From the NCBI GenBank assembly GCA_913050015.1, contig CAJXAZ010000013.1:1-23202 (forward strand): a stretch of 23,202 nt of DNA, in the 5' to 3' direction. Made by a program: the position numbers and the translations under genes. The notes beneath the pieces were generated by a model that was given only the letters and a program-made list of their open reading frames with translations, ran no database searches and was not told the DNA's origin. Positions 7,512 through 16,221 of this stretch are shown in pieces; position 1 is the stretch's first letter, and every line of letters begins with the position of its first letter. This DNA is from an uncultured Gammaproteobacteria bacterium (lineage in GTDB: Bacteria; Pseudomonadota; Gammaproteobacteria; Magnimaribacterales; D2472).

Positions 7512-8967
7512 ATTACAATTTCAAGAATATGTAGATCAAGGATTTAACATCATCCCGCTTTCTAAAGAAATCTCCTTGGATAATGCCTCGCCTTTGACTA
7601 TATATTCAAAAATAGCTAATAAAACTAATACCTTCTTATTAGAGTCAGTTGAGGGTGGAGAAAAGTGGGCGCAGTATTCAATTATTGGAATTGATTGCCT
7701 TGATTCAATAAAGGTTACCGGGAATGTAGTTGAAACTAAAATTAACTCTAGTATTTCATCTTTTCAATCAATAGATCCTCTGGATGAAATTAGAAAGTTA
7801 ACGAGCCTACATAAAGCTCCAGAGATAGAAAATTTGCCCAGGTTTTATGGCGGCTATGTTGGATTTTTTGCATATGAGAGTGCTCAATATGCTGAAAAAA
7901 GAATTGCAGATCTTATACACAAGGATTCAAAATTTGATGAACATATGCCTGAAATATACCTTGTCAAAGCAGAGAAGCTTATCGTTTATGACAATATCAA
8001 TAAGACAACCCAAATCATTCTAAATGCAGATCCTTCACAAATTACCTACGAGGAAGCCCTTTCAGATATAGAGGATATTGGCACTATTTTGTCTAATGAA
8101 ATAACTATCCCAGAACTTAGCTTTAAAGAACCTTCAGGCGATAAGGTATTTAACTCTAATTTTTCTAAAGAGGACTATCTTAAAGCTGTTGACCGAGTAA
8201 AAAATTATATTGAAGAGGGTGATGTGATGCAGGTTGTGCTTGCTCAAGATTTTTTTCTACCTTTCCAATCAAATCCCTTCGATTTATATAAAGCATTAAG
8301 AGATTTAAACCCGTCTCCTTATATGTATTATCTTGATCTGGAAGAATGTCAGGTTGTAGGAGCATCACCAGAGATATTGATCAGGTTAGAGGAAGGTAAA
8401 GTAACTCTTAGACCAATAGCAGGAACCAGGAAAAGAGGTAAGGACGATAAAGAAGACTTAATCAATCAGGAAGATTTATTAAATGATCCGAAGGAGATTG
8501 CAGAGCATTTAATGCTTATAGATCTTGGTAGAAATGATGTTGGTAGGGTCTCTCAAATGGGCTCAGTTAAGGTTACCGACAAGATGATAATTGAAAAATA
8601 TTCTCATGTAATGCACATTGTTTCCAATGTAGTTGGTGATTTATTAGAAGATTTAGATTATGTAGATGCTCTTAAGGCTACATTGCCTGCAGGAACCTTA
8701 TCAGGAGCGCCTAAAATAAGAGCGATGCAAATTATTAACGAGCTTGAGCCTAGTTCTAGAGGTATTTACGGTGGCGCTATTGGTTATATTTCATGGAATG
8801 GGGATATTGATACAGCCATAGCAATTCGAACAGCTGTTATAAAGGACAATGTTATTCATGTTGGCGCTGGAGCTGGTATCGTTGCTGACTCTATTCCTGA
8901 GAATGAATGGCTTGAATGTAAGCAAAAAGCTAAAGTTTTCTTAGATGCTATGGAGATGATTTCATGA
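7501..8967 (+). CDS. trpE: Anthranilate synthase component I
   Basis: Catalyses chorismate plus ammonia (from TrpG) to anthranilate, the first committed step to tryptophan. The 488-residue chorismate-binding enzyme has the C-terminal catalytic signatures LGRNDVGRVS, LPAGTLSGAPKIRAMQII and YGGAIGYISWNGDIDTAIAI. The N-terminal LLES motif (46-49), part of the tryptophan feedback pocket in TrpE proteins, is intact, so allosteric inhibition by tryptophan is expected. The gene starts inside the DUF192 gene and overlaps trpG by 4 bases. No leader peptide, tryptophan-codon run or attenuator precedes it, because there is no intergenic space. Control by a classic trp attenuator at this point can therefore be excluded. 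Confidence 0.96.
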   Translation: MISKLQFQEYVDQGFNIIPLSKEISLDNASPLTIYSKIANKTNTFLLESVEGGEKWAQYSIIGIDCLDSIKVTGNVVETKINSSISSFQSIDPLDEIRKLTSLHKAPEIENLPRFYGGYVGFFAYESAQYAEKRIADLIHKDSKFDEHMPEIYLVKAEKLIVYDNINKTTQIILNADPSQITYEEALSDIEDIGTILSNEITIPELSFKEPSGDKVFNSNFSKEDYLKAVDRVKNYIEEGDVMQVVLAQDFFLPFQSNPFDLYKALRDLNPSPYMYYLDLEECQVVGASPEILIRLEEGKVTLRPIAGTRKRGKDDKEDLINQEDLLNDPKEIAEHLMLIDLGRNDVGRVSQMGSVKVTDKMIIEKYSHVMHIVSNVVGDLLEDLDYVDALKATLPAGTLSGAPKIRAMQIINELEPSSRGIYGGAIGYISWNGDIDTAIAIRTAVIKDNVIHVGAGAGIVADSIPENEWLECKQKAKVFLDAMEMIS

Positions 8968-9527
8968 TTCTAGTTTTAGATAATTATGATAGTTTTACTT
9001 ACAACTTAGTTCATTACATTGGTGATTCTGGTGAAGAAGTTCTAGTAGTTAGAAATGATGAGGTAACTATAGAGCAAATCCAAGATCTCAATCCTAAAAA
9101 AATAGTTATTTCACCAGGGCCTTGCACTCCTAATGAGGCTGGGATCTCAATTGATTTAATTAAATCGTCAACCGTCCCATTGCTGGGAGTTTGTTTGGGT
9201 CATCAAGCAATTGGTGCAGCTTTTGGAGGTAACATCGTAAAAGCTCCAGAAATATTTCATGGCAAGCTTTCAAAAGTTAGGCATAACCAAGAAAATATTT
9301 TTAATGGTATTGATAGTCCCTATTCTGTGGTGCGATACCATAGCCTTATTATAGAAAAAGATACTCTTCCTAATGAGTTAGAAATTACAGGGGTATTAGA
9401 GGAAAACCCTGAGATAATTATGTCAATTAAACACAAGCAAAGACCAATATACGGTGTCCAGTTCCATCCAGAATCTATAGAGACAAAATTTGGCATGGAG
9501 CTTATAAGAAACTTTTTAGCACTATGA
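8964..9527 (+). CDS. trpG: Anthranilate synthase component II (glutamine amidotransferase)
   Basis: A 187-residue class-I glutamine amidotransferase that hydrolyses glutamine and channels ammonia to TrpE. The triad is visible as Cys77 in GVCLGHQAIG, and His168 with Glu170 in QFHPES. The N-terminal LDNYDSFTYNL motif is typical of TrpG/PabA. PabA is the main alternative, and in some bacteria one subunit serves both anthranilate and p-aminobenzoate synthesis. Its position between trpE and trpD, with ATGA overlaps on both sides, argues that tryptophan synthesis is the main role. TrpG and TrpD are separate genes here, unlike the fused TrpGD of E. coli. Confidence 0.94.
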   Translation: MILVLDNYDSFTYNLVHYIGDSGEEVLVVRNDEVTIEQIQDLNPKKIVISPGPCTPNEAGISIDLIKSSTVPLLGVCLGHQAIGAAFGGNIVKAPEIFHGKLSKVRHNQENIFNGIDSPYSVVRYHSLIIEKDTLPNELEITGVLEENPEIIMSIKHKQRPIYGVQFHPESIETKFGMELIRNFLAL

Positions 9528-10534
9528 TTCAAAATATTTTAGAGAAATTAAAAGATAAAAAAGATCTTCTTGCAGAGGAAATGGAAACTGCTGTTCAAAG
9601 CATCATGACCGGTGAAGTTAAGGATGCTGATATAGAGACGTTTCTTATCAGGTTAAATGAGAAGGGTATTAAAGAGCCAGAAATAACCGCAGCAGCCTCA
9701 GTAATGAGAGATAAATCTCTTAAATTCGATATAGGTGATGGCACTCATATCGATACATGCGGAACAGGCGGAACAGGGTTGCATACTTTTAATTGCTCAA
9801 CAGCATCTTCTTTTGTAGCAGCAGCAGGTGGAGCTTCAATTACGAAACATGGCAACAAGGCAATCTCTAGCAAATCAGGCAGCGCAGATTTTTTAACAGC
9901 AGCTGGCGCTGATATTACCCATGATAGAGAGAAACTAATAAAAGTTTTTGAGCAAGTAGGATTTATATTTTTATTTGCGCCCTTGCATCATGAGTCTATG
10001 AAATACGTAATGCCTGCAAGACAACGCATTGGCAAAAAAACAATATTTAATCTTTTAGGACCCCATACAAACCCATGTGGAGCAAGAAGACAGGTTATTG
10101 GAGTTTATGACAAAAAGTTACTTAAAACCTTTTCAACAGTAGCAAAAAATCTTGATATGGAACATGTCTTAGTTGTTCATGGCGATGATGGCTTGGATGA
10201 GATTTCTATTACTGGACCAACTCAAATCTCAGAATTAAAGAATTATAAGATCCAGCAATATACGATATCACCAGAAGACTTCGGCATATCAAGCTCTCCA
10301 TTTAATGAGATTATTGCTCAATCACCTGATGATAGTTTAAGGCTAGTCAGAGAGGCTTTTGCAGGAGAGCAATCAGCTGTCCAAGATATGATTGCACTTA
10401 ACGCAGGAGCAGGCTTATATATAGCTAGAAAAGTTGATTCTATAGCTGACGGCGTTGAATTAGCATTTAGTTTAATGAATAACGGTAAAGCAGCAGATAA
10501 ATTAGCTGCATATGTGAGGGTATCAAATCTCTAA
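9524..10534 (+). CDS. trpD: Anthranilate phosphoribosyltransferase
   Basis: Transfers the phosphoribosyl group of PRPP to anthranilate. The 336-residue product has the usual family length and motifs: the PRPP-binding DTCGTGGTG glycine loop (about 78-86), NCSTASS, KHGNKAISSKSGSADF, and the metal-site region DDGLDEIS (about 222-229). The usual GPLTNP reads GPHTNP here, a single conservative-looking departure. It starts within the trpG stop (ATGA) and its own TAA shares a base with the trpC ATG (TAATG), so trpG, trpD and trpC are probably translated as a coupled unit. Confidence 0.96.
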   Translation: MIQNILEKLKDKKDLLAEEMETAVQSIMTGEVKDADIETFLIRLNEKGIKEPEITAAASVMRDKSLKFDIGDGTHIDTCGTGGTGLHTFNCSTASSFVAAAGGASITKHGNKAISSKSGSADFLTAAGADITHDREKLIKVFEQVGFIFLFAPLHHESMKYVMPARQRIGKKTIFNLLGPHTNPCGARRQVIGVYDKKLLKTFSTVAKNLDMEHVLVVHGDDGLDEISITGPTQISELKNYKIQQYTISPEDFGISSSPFNEIIAQSPDDSLRLVREAFAGEQSAVQDMIALNAGAGLYIARKVDSIADGVELAFSLMNNGKAADKLAAYVRVSNL

Positions 10535-11283
10535 TGACTATTCTTGATGACATAGTAAAAAATACACGACAAAAGCTTATCCAAAAAAAAGCTGATGTTT
10601 CTCTTGAGCAAATTAAATCTCAGCTTAAAGATCTCAAGCTCCCAAAGGGTAATTTTAAAGAAAATCTTCTCAATAGAGACCAAGCAATAATCGCAGAGAT
10701 TAAAAAAGCTTCACCAAGTGCTGGAATTATTTCTGAAGATTTCAATCCTATTAAAAAAGCTAAAGAGTATGAAGACTTTGGCGCATCTGCATTATCTATT
10801 CTTACAGAAGAGGATTTCTTTCAAGGTAGCAATCAATTCTTGATCGAGGTTAAAGCCATAACCAAACTCCCAATTATTAGAAAAGATTTTATGATTGATG
10901 AGTATCAATTTTACGAAGCAAAACTTATTGGAGCTGATTGTATTTTATTAATTGCTAGCGTTCTTTCCGATGAAGAAATAACCCAATTTGTGAATCTTGC
11001 AGAAACTTTAGAGCTAGATTATATAATCGAAGTTCACGATGAAGAGGAGTTAAGGCGAGTAGAGCATTTTAAACAAGCAATGATCGGCGTGAATAACAGA
11101 AATCTCAAAACATTTGAGGTGGATCTTAATAATTCAATTAATCTAAAACAATTATTTAAAGGTGATAATCTTTTTATTGCTGAATCAGGTATCAAGAATC
11201 AAGATGATATTGATAGATTGAAAGAGCATGATATCCATGCATTTCTTATTGGTGAAAGCCTTATGAAGGGAGACTTTGCTTGA
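10534..11283 (+). CDS. trpC: Indole-3-glycerol-phosphate synthase
   Basis: Closes the ring of CdRP to give indole-3-glycerol phosphate. The 249-residue TIM barrel has the expected catalytic stretches: AEIKKASPSAG (catalytic Lys), ILTEEDFFQGS, IRKDFMIDEYQ (second catalytic Lys), EVHDEEEL, GVNNRNLKTFEV, AESGI and the closing LIGESLMKGDFA. It is monofunctional, not fused to TrpF as in E. coli. The C-terminus ends a few residues sooner than most homologues, just after the last phosphate-binding strand, because the stop overlaps the next gene (TTGA). trpF, trpB and trpA are not in the window and must lie elsewhere, as in pseudomonads. Confidence 0.95.
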   Translation: MTILDDIVKNTRQKLIQKKADVSLEQIKSQLKDLKLPKGNFKENLLNRDQAIIAEIKKASPSAGIISEDFNPIKKAKEYEDFGASALSILTEEDFFQGSNQFLIEVKAITKLPIIRKDFMIDEYQFYEAKLIGADCILLIASVLSDEEITQFVNLAETLELDYIIEVHDEEELRRVEHFKQAMIGVNNRNLKTFEVDLNNSINLKQLFKGDNLFIAESGIKNQDDIDRLKEHDIHAFLIGESLMKGDFA

Positions 11284-12449
11284 AATTAAGGGATTGGCAG
11301 GAAAAAGCATTCCCGTTATGGTGGGCGGATAAGAGAGGTATCGTGAAAGTCGTTACAGGTGGCGGCAAAACAATCTTTGCTATTCACTGCTTAACAAAAT
11401 ACCTCGAAGAGGAAAGATCAAAATCTATACTTATAGTTGTTCCATCTATCGCCTTGCTAGATCAATGGCACGAAGTGATGTCCCAGACATTTGATAGCAA
11501 AGATATAACTATCAATGGAGGAGGACAGCAGCCTGAGGATGTTACTAAAATTTGTATTACTACTGTAGATTCAGTAAAAAATATTATTAATAAAGTTGAT
11601 GCAGAAAATACTCTTCTTGTTGTGGATGAGTGTCACAAAATTGGAACTGAAAAAAGAGGTGAAATGTTAACAAATAATTGGCATGCCACTTTGGGATTAT
11701 CTGCTACTCCTGAGAGAGACTACGATGATAATTTTTACATTATTATCAAAAGGATTCTCGGAGATATTATTTTTGACTATGACTATATTGATGCAAGAGA
11801 AGATGAGGTAATCGTTAATTTCAAACTTCTATATGGTTATGCAGCGATGCTTCCTGAAGAAGAAGACAAATATACAAAATTTACTAAAAATATTCAGAGA
11901 CGTGCTGCAACTATAGGCGGGAGCAACATGAATGACTATCCGCTAAAAATGCTTATTTTTAACAGAGCAAGGCTTGTTAAAAACTCTAAAAATAGAATTC
12001 CTTATGGAGTTGAGTTATTACTAAAACACAAGAGAGAGAGCTGGATAGTTTTCACTGAAAATAAAAAACAAGCTAAAGAGTTTAATAAAATTATAAATAA
12101 AAAAGGATTTAAATCTGGTATTTACAATACAGATCTCAACGATGAGGAAAGATTACACAATCTAACTGCCTTTAAAAATAGAGAATTAAATGTCTTGGTG
12201 AGTTGTACTGCTCTCGATGAGGGATTTGATATGCCTGAGGCTGACGGAGCCATGATACTCAGCGCATCTTCATCAAAAAGACAAAGGATTCAAAGGATGG
12301 GCAGGGTGTTAAGAATCACTGCCAATAAAGAGAATGCTTTGATAGTTACGGTTTATTCCTCTAAAACAGAATTTACTAAACTTAGGGAGGAATCTAATCG
12401 TTACAAGCTAGAAGGAGTTCCTGTTAAGTGGCAACAGATGAGAAGCTAG
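11280..12449 (+). CDS. SF2 DEAD/DEAH-box helicase, small XPB/RadD-like, unassigned role
   Basis: A 389-residue superfamily 2 helicase core with no extra nuclease or accessory domain visible. Motif I is VTGGGKT (25-31), motif Ia is VVPSIALLDQW, motif II is DECH (116-119), and motif III is SATP (141-144). The second RecA domain has VSCTALDEGFDMPEAD (motif V region) and QRMGRVLR (338-345, motif VI with arginine fingers). The layout recalls XPB/RadD-like and type III restriction-type helicases, but no methylase or nuclease neighbour is present. The start is a TTG inside the trpC stop (TTGA overlap), so its translation is coupled to trpC. Its role may be DNA repair or RNA remodelling; the sequence does not decide. 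It ends 1 base from the convergent coq7 stop. Confidence 0.82.
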   Translation: MKLRDWQEKAFPLWWADKRGIVKVVTGGGKTIFAIHCLTKYLEEERSKSILIVVPSIALLDQWHEVMSQTFDSKDITINGGGQQPEDVTKICITTVDSVKNIINKVDAENTLLVVDECHKIGTEKRGEMLTNNWHATLGLSATPERDYDDNFYIIIKRILGDIIFDYDYIDAREDEVIVNFKLLYGYAAMLPEEEDKYTKFTKNIQRRAATIGGSNMNDYPLKMLIFNRARLVKNSKNRIPYGVELLLKHKRESWIVFTENKKQAKEFNKIINKKGFKSGIYNTDLNDEERLHNLTAFKNRELNVLVSCTALDEGFDMPEADGAMILSASSSKRQRIQRMGRVLRITANKENALIVTVYSSKTEFTKLREESNRYKLEGVPVKWQQMRS

Positions 12450-12450
12450 T

Positions 12451-13086
12451 TTAAAGGTATGCGCTGGTTGATGTCATAACCTTAGCAGTTAAAGACATAA
12501 TTTTTTTTGCTGGACTTTGGAGACTTTCAGCGCCATTGTCAGAAGCTTGTTGAGCATGAATATTTTCATCTTCTCTCATAGTTTTTAAAATCTCTATAGT
12601 TTCTATATCTTTACTCGATATCTTTTCTAAATGTTTATCTATATGGGCCACAACTTGTTTTTCAGTTTCCTCTACAAATCCTAGGCTAGTTTTCTCTCCA
12701 AGATTTCCAAATATAGCTCCGATAGCAAAAGATCCGGCATACCAAACTGGATTAAATATTGATCCTCTTCCATCGAGTTCTTGAAGTCTTTTTTTACACC
12801 AAATAAGGTGATCAGTTTCTTCCTCTCCGGCTTCAATAAGATGTTTCTTAATCTCCACATCCTTGCATACCATTGCCTGACCTCTATAAAGAGCTTGAGC
12901 TGCCACTTCACCGGCTAAATTAATTCTCATAAGCTGGATAGAAAGATTCTTTTCTTTTTGGCTAAGCGTTTCTGTATTTTTTTCTACTGATTCAGCAGGA
13001 TAGTTTCTATCTGTCCCAGTTTTTTTATTTGATAGAGTCTTCAATGCAATATCACATTCGTTAACTATGTTATCTATAAAACTCAT
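12451..13086 (-). CDS. coq7: Coq7-type demethoxyubiquinone hydroxylase
   Basis: Di-iron monooxygenase that adds the last ring hydroxyl in aerobic ubiquinone synthesis. The 211-residue protein shows the full set of carboxylate-bridged di-iron ligands in order: Glu60 (in NLAGE), Glu90 and His93 (EETDH), Glu142 (in VEETEKQ), and Glu174 and His177 (EDENIHAQQ). The N-terminal 45 residues are hydrophilic and variable, as in other bacterial members. Pseudomonads and relatives use Coq7 where E. coli uses UbiF. The gene is last in a fis-purH-purD-coq7 run and overlaps purD by 4 bases (ATGA). Its stop is separated by 1 base from the convergent helicase stop, leaving no room for a normal terminator. Confidence 0.94.
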   Translation of the reverse strand: MSFIDNIVNECDIALKTLSNKKTGTDRNYPAESVEKNTETLSQKEKNLSIQLMRINLAGEVAAQALYRGQAMVCKDVEIKKHLIEAGEEETDHLIWCKKRLQELDGRGSIFNPVWYAGSFAIGAIFGNLGEKTSLGFVEETEKQVVAHIDKHLEKISSKDIETIEILKTMREDENIHAQQASDNGAESLQSPAKKIMSLTAKVMTSTSAYL

Positions 13087-14351
13087 TTGATTCCTTTGAA
13101 GCCTATATCTGTTCTATTAAAAGCGCCGTCAAAAGATACCATATTTACCAGTTCATAAGCTTTAGTTTGAGCTTCTTTTAAATCATCTCCAAGAGCAGTT
13201 GCGCAAAACACTCTTCCACCAGAGGTAAGAACCTTTCCGTCTTCGAGTTTAGTTCCGGCATGAAATAGCTTCATGTCATCGCTATATTGCTCAGGCAGAG
13301 TAACTTCTTTATCTGTTGCATAGTTCTCTGGATAGCCTTCTGATGCAATCACAACCCCGCAGGAGTGTTTATCAGCCCATTTAATACTATATGAATCTAA
13401 CTCATTATTTATTGCTGCCAAACATAGATCTACCAAACTAGATTCAAGCCTAAGTAAAATAGGTTGAGTTTCTGGATCTCCAAAACGACAGTTAAATTCT
13501 AAAACCTTTAGCTCGCCATCTTTAATCATCAGCCCTGCATATAAAAAGCCAAGATAAGGAGATCCCTCTGAAATTAATCCAGCCATTGTTGGCTCCATAA
13601 CTTCCTTAATAATTTTTCTATTAATGTCTTCGTCAATAATAGGAGCGGGGGAGTAGGCTCCCATACCTCCAGTATTAAGACCAATATCACCTTCTCCTAC
13701 AGCCTTATGATCTTGACTCGTTGCAAGTGGGATAATTTTATCTTTACTTACTACGGCTATAAAACTTGCCTCTTCACCTTCAAGGAATTCCTCTATAACA
13801 ACTCTACTACCAGCTTCCCCGAATGCCTGATCTTTAAAAATACTGTTTAAAGCAGCAATAGCCTCTTCTTTATTTGAGCAAATAATTACACCCTTACCAG
13901 CTGCCAATCCATCAGCCTTAATAACTGTCGGATATTCAATAGTATCTAGGTAGTGCCTTGCAGAACCAAAGTCATCAAAAGAAGCATAGGCTGCTGTTGG
14001 AATACCATACTTAATAAAAAAATCTTTTGAAAATGTCTTGGATCCCTCGAGCTGAGCTGCAGCTTGCGATGGACCAAATGTGTTAATTCCTTTGCCTTGA
14101 AGATAGTCAGTCATACCCATAACCAATGGCTGCTCAGGTCCAATAATAACTAACTTAATACTTTCTCTTACACAAAAATTTTCTATTGCTAGAAAGTCAT
14201 TTGCATCAATTGAAACATTTGTAATTTTATCTTCAAGAGCTGTGCCGGCATTTCCTGGACAAACAAAAACGTTTGAAACTGATTCATCTTGCGCTGATTT
14301 CCAAGCCAAAGCATGCTCCCTTCCCCCAGAGCCAATAACAAGTATTTGCAT
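13083..14351 (-). CDS. purD: Phosphoribosylamine-glycine ligase (GAR synthetase)
   Basis: ATP-grasp ligase for the second step of de novo purine synthesis (phosphoribosylamine + glycine + ATP to GAR). The 422-residue product is full length, with the N-terminal GSGGREHALAWK, the ATP-grasp KADGLAAGKGVIIC loop, GEEASF, NTGGMGAYSPAP, and the metal-binding LEFNCRFGDPETQ (catalytic Glu/Asn). It shares one base with the end of purH (TGATG) and overlaps coq7 by 4 bases. The order fis-purH-purD is the same as in Pseudomonas. Confidence 0.97.
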   Translation of the reverse strand: MQILVIGSGGREHALAWKSAQDESVSNVFVCPGNAGTALEDKITNVSIDANDFLAIENFCVRESIKLVIIGPEQPLVMGMTDYLQGKGINTFGPSQAAAQLEGSKTFSKDFFIKYGIPTAAYASFDDFGSARHYLDTIEYPTVIKADGLAAGKGVIICSNKEEAIAALNSIFKDQAFGEAGSRVVIEEFLEGEEASFIAVVSKDKIIPLATSQDHKAVGEGDIGLNTGGMGAYSPAPIIDEDINRKIIKEVMEPTMAGLISEGSPYLGFLYAGLMIKDGELKVLEFNCRFGDPETQPILLRLESSLVDLCLAAINNELDSYSIKWADKHSCGVVIASEGYPENYATDKEVTLPEQYSDDMKLFHAGTKLEDGKVLTSGGRVFCATALGDDLKEAQTKAYELVNMVSFDGAFNRTDIGFKGIK

Positions 14352-15895
14352 CAGTGTCTGAAATGCCTCGTACTAGTAAATACCATAGCTATATCATTTT
14401 CATCAGCTGCCGCTATTACTTCCTCATCTCGTATAGAGCCTCCAGGCTGGATGATAGCTGCTATACCACTTGAGGCAGCTTTATCAATCCCATCTCTAAA
14501 TGGAAAGAATGCATCAGAAGCCATAACAGCTCCCTTTACTTCAAGGCCTTCATTCTTAGCTTTTAAGTTGGCTATATCTGCACTAATAACTCGGCTCATC
14601 TGTCCTGCTCCGATGCCTATGGTCTGCTTATTTTTCACGTAAACAATAGCATTACTCTTTACAAACTTAGCTACTGTCCATGAAAACATTAAATCATCAA
14701 GTTCATCTGGTGTAGGCTGTCTTTTAGTAACACATTTTAAATCTTCTCTAGGAACCGCATAAGTATCATCACTTTGAATTAATATCCCACCTGATACCTT
14801 TTTAATAACTCCTGGATATGGGTTATCTTGCTGTAAATCAACTTTTAATACTCTTACATTTTTCTTTTTAGCAAATTCAGCCAAAGCACCTTCTTCATAA
14901 TCGGTAGCGATAATAACCTCAACAAACTGACGGCTATTAATCTCTTGTGCAGTCTTGGTATCTAATGTTCTATTAAGTGCAATTATTCCACCAAACGCAG
15001 ATGTTGGATCAGTCTTAAAAGCTAGGTCGTAGGCCTCAAAGACAGAGCTTGATTCAGATACACCACAAGGGTTGGCATGTTTGATTATTACGCATGCAGG
15101 ATCATTAAAAGCTCTTACGCATTCCCAGGCAGCATCTGCATCAACAATATTATTATATGAAAGCTCTTTTCCTTGAAGGATATCGGCATTAGCAATATTT
15201 TTATGTTTTAGGTTTGAGAAGGTAAATAGATTTGCGCTTTGGTGAGGGTTTTCTCCGTACCTTAAAGAGACACTTTTTTCGATATCATAATTAGGAATTT
15301 CATTAGCTAAATCTCCCTTAAGATAATTTGATATTGATAAATTATAGTCAGCCATAAGTTGAAAAACTTTTTGGGATAGCTCTTTTCTAAATTCATAAGA
15401 AATACCATCTTCATTTTTCCATTCCTCTATAAGTCTAGAATAGTCATTTGGATTAGATACCACAGCAACATCTTTAAAATTCTTAGCAGCAGATCTAATC
15501 ATAGTAGGGCCACCAATATCTATCTTTTCAATAGCCTCATCGAAAGAGCAGCCTTCAGCAATAGTTTCTTTGAATGGATATAGGTTAACAATAACTAGGT
15601 CTATAGTTTCATAACCTCTTTCCTGAAGAACCTCTAAATCCTTATCTCTTCTTGCAAGAATTCCAGCATGAATTTTCGGATGAAGTGTCTTTACTCTTCC
15701 ATCCATCATTTCCTCAAAGCCAGTAAAATCTGAAACTTCTATTACTTCAGAAGTTAACTCTTTTATTGCCTTGTAAGTTCCGCCTGTAGAAAGTATTTTT
15801 ACATCCTGAGAGACAAGGAAAGATACTAATTCATCTAATCCAGATTTATCTGAAAGGCTTATAAGGGCAGTTTTTGGTTTAATTGAATGCATCAT
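14351..15895 (-). CDS. purH: Bifunctional AICAR transformylase / IMP cyclohydrolase
   Basis: Carries out the last two steps of IMP synthesis. The 514-residue product has the N-terminal MGS-like IMP cyclohydrolase domain (about 1-195) with ALISLSDKSGLDEL, STGGT, GRVKTLHPKIHAGIL and DIGGPTMIRSAAKN. The C-terminal AICAR transformylase domain has SLRYGENPHQSA, the catalytic Lys-His of IIKHANPCG, and the closing MVFTSTRHFRH. The start is the first of two tandem ATG codons and overlaps the fis stop by 4 bases (ATGA), so purine synthesis is translationally tied to fis. Confidence 0.97.
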   Translation of the reverse strand: MMHSIKPKTALISLSDKSGLDELVSFLVSQDVKILSTGGTYKAIKELTSEVIEVSDFTGFEEMMDGRVKTLHPKIHAGILARRDKDLEVLQERGYETIDLVIVNLYPFKETIAEGCSFDEAIEKIDIGGPTMIRSAAKNFKDVAVVSNPNDYSRLIEEWKNEDGISYEFRKELSQKVFQLMADYNLSISNYLKGDLANEIPNYDIEKSVSLRYGENPHQSANLFTFSNLKHKNIANADILQGKELSYNNIVDADAAWECVRAFNDPACVIIKHANPCGVSESSSVFEAYDLAFKTDPTSAFGGIIALNRTLDTKTAQEINSRQFVEVIIATDYEEGALAEFAKKKNVRVLKVDLQQDNPYPGVIKKVSGGILIQSDDTYAVPREDLKCVTKRQPTPDELDDLMFSWTVAKFVKSNAIVYVKNKQTIGIGAGQMSRVISADIANLKAKNEGLEVKGAVMASDAFFPFRDGIDKAASSGIAAIIQPGGSIRDEEVIAAADENDIAMVFTSTRHFRH

Positions 15896-16158
15896 TTTAT
15901 GTTGTATTTTTTTAATTTAGTTCTCAATGTAGTTCTGTTCATGCCTAGAATTCTCGAAGCTTTAGATTGATTGTTGCCAGCAAATTTCATTACTGAATTT
16001 AGTAAAGGTGGTTCAATTTCATTTAAAACTAATTGATAGACATCAATAGGCATATTTTTCTGATCTAGTTGGACAAAATATCTTTTCATAGCTTTTCTAA
16101 CCTCATCTTTAAGAGGTTTCTTGGAATAGCTATCAAATGAATCTTTTTTATTTACCAA
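15892..16158 (-). CDS. fis: Fis family nucleoid-associated DNA-binding protein
   Basis: An 88-residue homologue of Fis, a nucleoid protein that bends DNA and activates stable RNA promoters during fast growth. The match to E. coli Fis runs from KKPLKDEVRKAMKRYFVQL through the C-terminal helix-turn-helix NQSKASRILGMNRTTLRTKL, ending KKYNIK. It is about 10 residues shorter at the N-terminus. The only reasonable start is a TTG (complement of 16156-16158); there is no ATG or GTG in frame before the upstream TAG and no Shine-Dalgarno is seen. dusB, normally directly upstream of fis, is absent, and a histidine phosphatase lies there instead after 63 bases. fis leads the purH-purD-coq7 run. Confidence 0.94.
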   Translation of the reverse strand: MVNKKDSFDSYSKKPLKDEVRKAMKRYFVQLDQKNMPIDVYQLVLNEIEPPLLNSVMKFAGNNQSKASRILGMNRTTLRTKLKKYNIK

Positions 16159-16221
16159 AACGAATGAATTATTAATGAGAAATATAAGTTTACAGTTGTT
16201 TAAAAATTGCTCAATAGATTT

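Noticed and set aside
11280..12449. The helicase as part of a restriction or defence system
   Set aside because: All neighbours are biosynthetic housekeeping genes and there is no methylase, nuclease or mobile-element sign.
14313..14642. A 109-codon open frame on the plus strand across the purD/purH junction
   Set aside because: It lies opposite two strongly conserved genes, has no recognisable domain and no initiation signal; it is a shadow frame.
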